From positions 1 to 38,752 of the forward strand of contig NZ_JBHRSA010000022.1 of assembly GCF_042643145.1 (NCBI RefSeq): 38,752 nucleotides of DNA, read 5' to 3'. The first letter of the stretch is position 1. Every line of letters begins with the position of its first letter. This DNA comes from Virgibacillus_O xinjiangensis. Its GTDB lineage: Bacteria; Bacillota; Bacilli; Bacillales; Amphibacillaceae. The position numbers and the translations under genes are program-made. The notes under the pieces are model-generated. The model had not been told where the DNA came from. It worked only from the letters and a program-made list of their open reading frames with translations, and did no database searches. Positions 34,844-38,752 of this stretch are shown in pieces.

Positions 34844-34871
34844 TTGATTTCCTAGTGTTATCTGATAATCT
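34844..34871 (+). promoter_or_regulatory. Candidate internal promoter before paralogue 4
   Basis: TTGATT (34844-34849) and TGATAATCT (extended -10, 34863-34871) with a 16-base spacer lie in an AT-rich 144-base gap, the widest in the ATP-grasp array. It would let paralogue 4 be transcribed on its own. Confidence 0.45.
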
Positions 34872-34952
34872 TAATATGTGATTCATTAACATGTAATAAG
34901 CTATAACAATTGTCTGTTCACCAGTGCCGATTGCAATTAGGAGGAAACAAAA

Positions 34953-36530
34953 ATGGAAGAGAATCAAGAGAATTGGCTGCCCCATCTGATAAATGCGGTA
35001 CCTACAACAGGGTATGGCAAAAAACTCAGTATGTATACCATTGCATTGGAAGGTTGGAGAAGGGGGCTCAAGCTGAAATTCTATACCATAGATAACCCCG
35101 AAAATAAATTGAAAATAAGGTATTCCCTCAGTTCTGACGAGAGAGAGCATCATTTTGAGTCTTCGAAAGGAGATAAAACCACGGAAGAGGCTTACGAAAT
35201 CTGTGACAACAAGTTCCTTACCAAAGAATACTTAGAAAAAGCAGGTGTTCCTGTAGCGAAGGGGAAAAGATTTCCTGAGGCCTCTACAAATGATGAGATT
35301 ATCGACTATGCGCTCTCATTGGGCTTCCCCTTAGTTCTCAAACCGATAAACGCTAATGGAGGAAAAGGGGTTTTCTCCAATATCCATACCGAAGAAGCTT
35401 TTAAAGACGCCTTGGAACATGTCAGAGAGGATCTTGGCTATCCTGATGTCATTGTAGAGAAATTTGTACCAGGTAATGAATATCGCTTTATCGTGGTAGA
35501 AGACGAAGTGGTAGGCGTATTGAATCGTGTCCCTGCCAATATAGTTGGAAATGGAAAAGACACCATAAGGCAATTAATAAGGAATAAAAATAATGAACGG
35601 AAGAGGAACCCACACCTGAAAAGCAGAATGATCAAAGTTGACAAAGCTGTCACAGATCTACTTAAGTCCTATGGCTATACCATGAAAACAGTGCCTGGTG
35701 AAGGTGAAGTACTTCCGCTTAGACTCACAAGCAACCTATCTACGGGCGGTGATTCGGTAGATCTAACGGATGTAATTTCTCCGGAGTTGAATAGAATTGC
35801 TATAGAGGGAACGAAAGCCATCCCTGGTTTGTCTGTCAGTGGAATGGATATCATTGTAAATGAAGAGGATGGTTCAGGCGTCATCATAGAGGCCAATACA
35901 AGACCAGGGCTGGGAGGCCACCTATTCCCTGTCCAAGGGAAACCTAGAGATCTTCCAAAGAAAATTGTTGATTATTATTTCCCGGAAACAAAGGATTATG
36001 AAAGATCTGCTCTATATTTTGATTTCAACAGTGTGTTGGATCCGTTGAAAAACCGTACAGCAACTACCGTCAATGTTGCTCCACTTCCATATGGGCACAC
36101 TTATTCCAAGAAATATATCGTTTCAGGCAAGGTGCAGAAGATAGGATATAAAGTATGGATAAAGCGTCAAGCAATGCAAAGAAGAATGCATGGTTTTGCA
36201 GAAGACTTGGATGATGGTGTAATATCCATCGTCATAGCCTCTACAGATAAACAAGCAGTGGATGACTTCAAACAGGTCTGTCTGGAAGGCAACAACAAAG
36301 CAAAAGTGGAAAATGTAGAGGTAGAGGAATATGATCTGCCGGTACAAATAGGATTCCATATCAATCAGAAGGTTACAGTGGAAGACGTTAGGGAATTGGA
36401 AAAGGAAAAAGAACAAATAGAGAAAGAAAGAGACTACTTCCAGAAGAAGTATGGTCAAATACAAAACAGTACTATATGGAAGTCTACATCACCTGTCAGA
36501 AAAGTATTGGATGTCATCAAAGGGAAATAA
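34953..36530 (+). CDS. ATP-grasp ligase paralogue 4, with dead acylphosphatase-fold domain
   Basis: 525 residues; the ATG follows a full AGGAGG. The N-terminal domain has IALEGWRRGLKLKFYTIDNP (28-49). The ATP-grasp domain (about 85-345) has Lys130 in VLKPINANGGKGV, PANIVGNGKDTIRQLI, SNLSTGGDSVDLTD, and metal ligands Asp299, Glu313 and Asn315 in GMDIIV and IEANTRPGLGG. The acylphosphatase-like domain (GKVQKIGYKVWIKRQA...HGFAEDL) has Lys400 and Asp418 where Arg and Asn should be, so hydrolysis is unlikely. A coiled coil (about 470-505) leads to NSTIWKSTSPVRK. It is closest to paralogue 5 in the N-terminal region, sharing FYTIDNPENK exactly. Confidence 0.87.
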   Translation: MEENQENWLPHLINAVPTTGYGKKLSMYTIALEGWRRGLKLKFYTIDNPENKLKIRYSLSSDEREHHFESSKGDKTTEEAYEICDNKFLTKEYLEKAGVPVAKGKRFPEASTNDEIIDYALSLGFPLVLKPINANGGKGVFSNIHTEEAFKDALEHVREDLGYPDVIVEKFVPGNEYRFIVVEDEVVGVLNRVPANIVGNGKDTIRQLIRNKNNERKRNPHLKSRMIKVDKAVTDLLKSYGYTMKTVPGEGEVLPLRLTSNLSTGGDSVDLTDVISPELNRIAIEGTKAIPGLSVSGMDIIVNEEDGSGVIIEANTRPGLGGHLFPVQGKPRDLPKKIVDYYFPETKDYERSALYFDFNSVLDPLKNRTATTVNVAPLPYGHTYSKKYIVSGKVQKIGYKVWIKRQAMQRRMHGFAEDLDDGVISIVIASTDKQAVDDFKQVCLEGNNKAKVENVEVEEYDLPVQIGFHINQKVTVEDVRELEKEKEQIEKERDYFQKKYGQIQNSTIWKSTSPVRKVLDVIKGK

Positions 36531-36573
36531 CCGTTGATGTGCTCTGATGGAGTGGGGAGACCATCAGGTTTAG

Positions 36574-36606
36574 AGGACACGTATCCATACGCGTCCTTTT
36601 CTTTTC
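36574..36606 (+). terminator. Hairpin between paralogues 4 and 5
   Basis: AGGAC-A-CGTA pairs with TACG-C-GTCCT over TCCA, followed by TTTTCTTTT. A second stem (CTGATGG/CCATCAG, about 36544-36567) lies just before it. Together they could end the transcript after paralogue 4 or reduce readthrough into paralogue 5. Confidence 0.7.
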
Positions 36607-36657
36607 AAAAACGGCCACTATGGAAGAATGGACAGATTATTTACTGGAGTTGATCCA

Positions 36658-38412
36658 ATGGAGAGTGAAGCTAAAATTTGGCTGGAACATTTGGAAGAGG
36701 CAGTACCCGAGCAAGGATATGGCAATAGGTTGAGTATGTATCTGATTGCATTGGAAGCATGGAGAAGAGGGGTATCTGTCAACTTCTATACCATCGATAA
36801 TCCGGAGAACAAGGTTTTGGTCCGCTATTCCTTGAAAGGGTTTGGAAGGGAGTATCACTTTGAATCGTCTCGAGGAGACAAACTTTCAGAAGAGGCGTAT
36901 ACTATATGTCAAAATAAAGATAAAACCAAGAAACTTCTTGCCGAAGCAGGCGTAGATATTCCCGTAGGTAAAAGGTTTACAGGTGAATCGAAAGATGATG
37001 ATATAATCAAGTATGCAGAGTCAATTGGATACCCTGTTGTGTTAAAACCCACGAGTGAAAATGCTGGGAAGGGAGTATATCCCAATATCTCATCAATCGA
37101 GGTATTGGAAGACGCCCTCTATTGGGTCAAGTATGAACTTGGCTATCAGGACATAATGATTGAGAAATACATTCCCGGTACTGAGTACCGTATACTTCTT
37201 GTTCAAGGTGAAGTAATTGGAGCGATTAACCGAGTCCCCGCTAATATAATAGGGGATGGAGAAAACACCATCGAAACGCTGATTGCTAAGAAGAACAAGT
37301 CAAAAAAATCAAATCCCAATATTTCCAAGAAGACGATAAAGGTAGATAATGAGGTCATGCATTCGATTGGGATTGCGGGCTATGAGTTGGAAAGCATTCT
37401 TCCAGAAGGTCAGCAAATTTATCTGAGGAATAAAAGCAATATATCTACAGGCGGGGATCCGATTGACGTCACGGACAGTTTGACACCAGAGCTCAAGGAT
37501 ACTGCGAGCAGGGCGGCTAAGGCGATACCAGGACTGGATGTTTGTGGATTGGATATGATAGTGGATACTCAGAATAATAAAGGGACGATCATCGAAATAA
37601 ATACAAAGCCAATGTTGGGACTCCATCTATATCCAGTAGAAGGAAGGGCAAGGGATGTATTGACTCCCCTCTTGGATTATTATTTTCCAGAGACAATAAA
37701 TGGAAATAGAACAAGCCTCTATTTCGATTTTGAAAGTCTATTAGCGCCACTCAATAATATAACGACAAATCAACTAGAGCTACTTCCGCCTCCTTCCCTG
37801 GATGCAGTATATGCCAAGAAGTATACCGTTACAGGAGAGATATCACGAGTCGGCTATGGAGGGTGGATCAGAAGAAGAGCCCTTCAGCAAGAATTACATG
37901 GGTTTACAATGACAACAGAAGATGGAGAGATAGAGGTAGTAGTGGCTTCAGACAATAAAGAAAAAGTGGATGATTTCAAGGCTGTCTGTTTACAGGGGCC
38001 AGATCAGGCAACGGTCGAAAATGTTGAGGAGACAGTGTGGAGGAAGCCGGTCAAAATCGGTTTTGAAATCCGTCGAGAATCAGCAAGCAACTGGTTGTCA
38101 TCTTCTCTCAAAAAAGAAAAAAGCATCAATAGAAAGTTGAAAGAGCGCGAAGAAGAATTAGAGCAGAGCAATAAAGACCTTCAAGACACGGTGGATCAGT
38201 TGGAAAAGGCCAGGACAGAGTTGGATCAACAATTGGTGCAGCGGAAGAAGAAAAATAAAAAGCTTCGAAAAGAATTACAGGCTCTGCAAGAAGAGAAGTC
38301 TGAAGCAGTTTCGAGAGCTGAGCAATATAAAGAAAAATATCAACAAATCTTAAACAGCAGATCCTGGAAATATACGAGTCCTTTACGCCAAATGCTAAAG
38401 AAAATCAAATAG
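36658..38412 (+). CDS. ATP-grasp ligase paralogue 5, long coiled-coil form, dead acylphosphatase-fold domain
   Basis: About 584 residues, starting at ATG 36658 (GGAG upstream), which aligns with the start of paralogue 4; ATG 36628 would add 10 residues. The N-terminal domain has IALEAWRRGVSVNFYTIDNPENK. The ATP-grasp domain keeps VLKPTSENAGKGV, PANIIGDGENTIETLI, SNISTGGDPIDVTD, GLDMIVD and IEINTKPMLGL. The acylphosphatase-like domain (GEISRVGYGGWIRRRA...HGFTMTT) has Gly and Thr at the two catalytic positions. It differs from its relatives in a much longer coiled coil (about 475-565), rich in Lys and Glu, before NSRSWKYTSPLRQ. Confidence 0.87.
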   Translation: MESEAKIWLEHLEEAVPEQGYGNRLSMYLIALEAWRRGVSVNFYTIDNPENKVLVRYSLKGFGREYHFESSRGDKLSEEAYTICQNKDKTKKLLAEAGVDIPVGKRFTGESKDDDIIKYAESIGYPVVLKPTSENAGKGVYPNISSIEVLEDALYWVKYELGYQDIMIEKYIPGTEYRILLVQGEVIGAINRVPANIIGDGENTIETLIAKKNKSKKSNPNISKKTIKVDNEVMHSIGIAGYELESILPEGQQIYLRNKSNISTGGDPIDVTDSLTPELKDTASRAAKAIPGLDVCGLDMIVDTQNNKGTIIEINTKPMLGLHLYPVEGRARDVLTPLLDYYFPETINGNRTSLYFDFESLLAPLNNITTNQLELLPPPSLDAVYAKKYTVTGEISRVGYGGWIRRRALQQELHGFTMTTEDGEIEVVVASDNKEKVDDFKAVCLQGPDQATVENVEETVWRKPVKIGFEIRRESASNWLSSSLKKEKSINRKLKEREEELEQSNKDLQDTVDQLEKARTELDQQLVQRKKKNKKLRKELQALQEEKSEAVSRAEQYKEKYQQILNSRSWKYTSPLRQMLKKIK

Positions 38413-38423
38413 AAAGTACTAAA

Positions 38424-38482
38424 GGAAGCATGTTGGATGCTTCCCAGGCTGTCGAGAAAGTTCTCGACAGCCTTATTTTTTT
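38424..38482 (+). terminator. Double hairpin after paralogue 5, at the insertion-sequence edge
   Basis: GGAAGCAT pairs with ATGCTTCC (38424-38444); right after it GGCTGTCGAGAA pairs with TTCTCGACAGCC (38447-38472), followed by TTATTTTTTT. The second hairpin, the stronger one, may belong to the insertion sequence and shield it from readthrough. Confidence 0.85.
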
Positions 38483-38547
38483 GTCCATTTTTCTAAAATT
38501 CATTTTCTTCACATGTTATTCTTAAGATAGAATTCCTAAAGGCGGTG

Positions 38548-38752
38548 ATGAACTTGTTTCAATCCATGAAAGATCGACAAAATGAACTGGAAATGGTAAC
38601 CATTGAAGAACTTGTCCCTGAAGACCACTTGCTTCGCAAGATTGATCAATACATAGATTTCTCCTTTATACCGGAAAAAGTGCGTCTCTCTATTCAGAAG
38701 ATAATGGTCGTCCATCGTTGGATCCCCTGGTTTTATTTAAGATGATGTTTAT
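38548..38752 (+). pseudogene. IS1182-type transposase, N-terminal part, frameshifted
   Basis: The start at ATG 38548 (AAAGGCGGTG upstream) gives MNLFQSMKDRQNELEMVTIEELVPEDHLLRKIDQYIDFSFIPEKVR, the usual beginning of IS1182-family transposases. Near 38684-38690 (GTCTCTC) the frame breaks. One frame over, the expected LYSEDNGRPSLDPLVLFKMMF follows to the window end, so a single base has been lost. The annotated frame runs instead to a stop near 38743. The rest of the gene lies outside the window. The element borders the polymer locus and may have moved it or been inserted next to it. Confidence 0.8.

Overview
The window looks like chromosomal DNA of a Gram-positive, low-to-mid GC Bacillaceae-type bacterium, possibly a halo- or alkaliphile. 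The reasons are strong AGGAGG-type ribosome sites, sigma-A-like promoters, a cre-like catabolite box, a GutM-type glucitol PTS operon and a surface-polymer locus that resembles teichuronic acid or teichuronopeptide loci. The species cannot be named from sequence alone.

Region 1 (1-9.9 kb): a secreted S8 protease with a PA insert (484-3603), then a PTS operon (4012-8828). The operon encodes a SAF-domain oxidoreductase, GutM, glucitol-family IIC, IIB and IIA, and a SorC/DeoR-type regulator. It has a consensus promoter, a cre-like palindrome between -35 and -10, and three copies of a TGTAACA-type operator. A short-chain dehydrogenase lies on the minus strand. Region 2 (10-13.8 kb): a BrnQ carrier (minus) and an APC amino-acid permease (plus). 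Region 3 (13.8-38.4 kb): a large cell-surface polymer locus. It holds two nucleotide-sugar dehydrogenases, GalU, three glycosyltransferases, a TagG-like exporter permease, a fused tandem TagH-like ATPase, a multidomain GT2 protein, a paralogous accessory protein, a TupA-like ATP-grasp protein, and five tandem paralogous ATP-grasp proteins. A frameshifted IS1182-type transposase begins at the right edge.

The likely logic of region 3 is that GalU and Ugd make UDP-glucuronate, the glycosyltransferases build a uronic-acid glycan, the ABC transporter exports it, and TupA plus the five cyanophycin-synthetase-like ATP-grasp proteins attach or polymerise amino acids. The product would be a teichuronopeptide-like glycan-peptide wall polymer. 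The most unusual part is the five-gene ATP-grasp array. Each protein has the same order: an N-terminal domain with ALEGWRRG, an ATP-grasp domain, an acylphosphatase-fold domain, a coiled coil, and a W-K-x-T-x-x-[IVL]-R tail. Only the second keeps the catalytic Arg and Asn of acylphosphatase; the other four domains look catalytically dead.

A second unusual layer is a set of 21-bp-period degenerate tandem arrays in most of the long intergenic gaps. One family (core CACTCGGGCC) is at about 80-310, 9981-10266 and 11808-12059, with a decayed inverted copy at 3668-3772. The other (core TTCATCGGATG) is at 17767-18191 and 19268-19498. They have no unique spacers and do not follow gene orientation.
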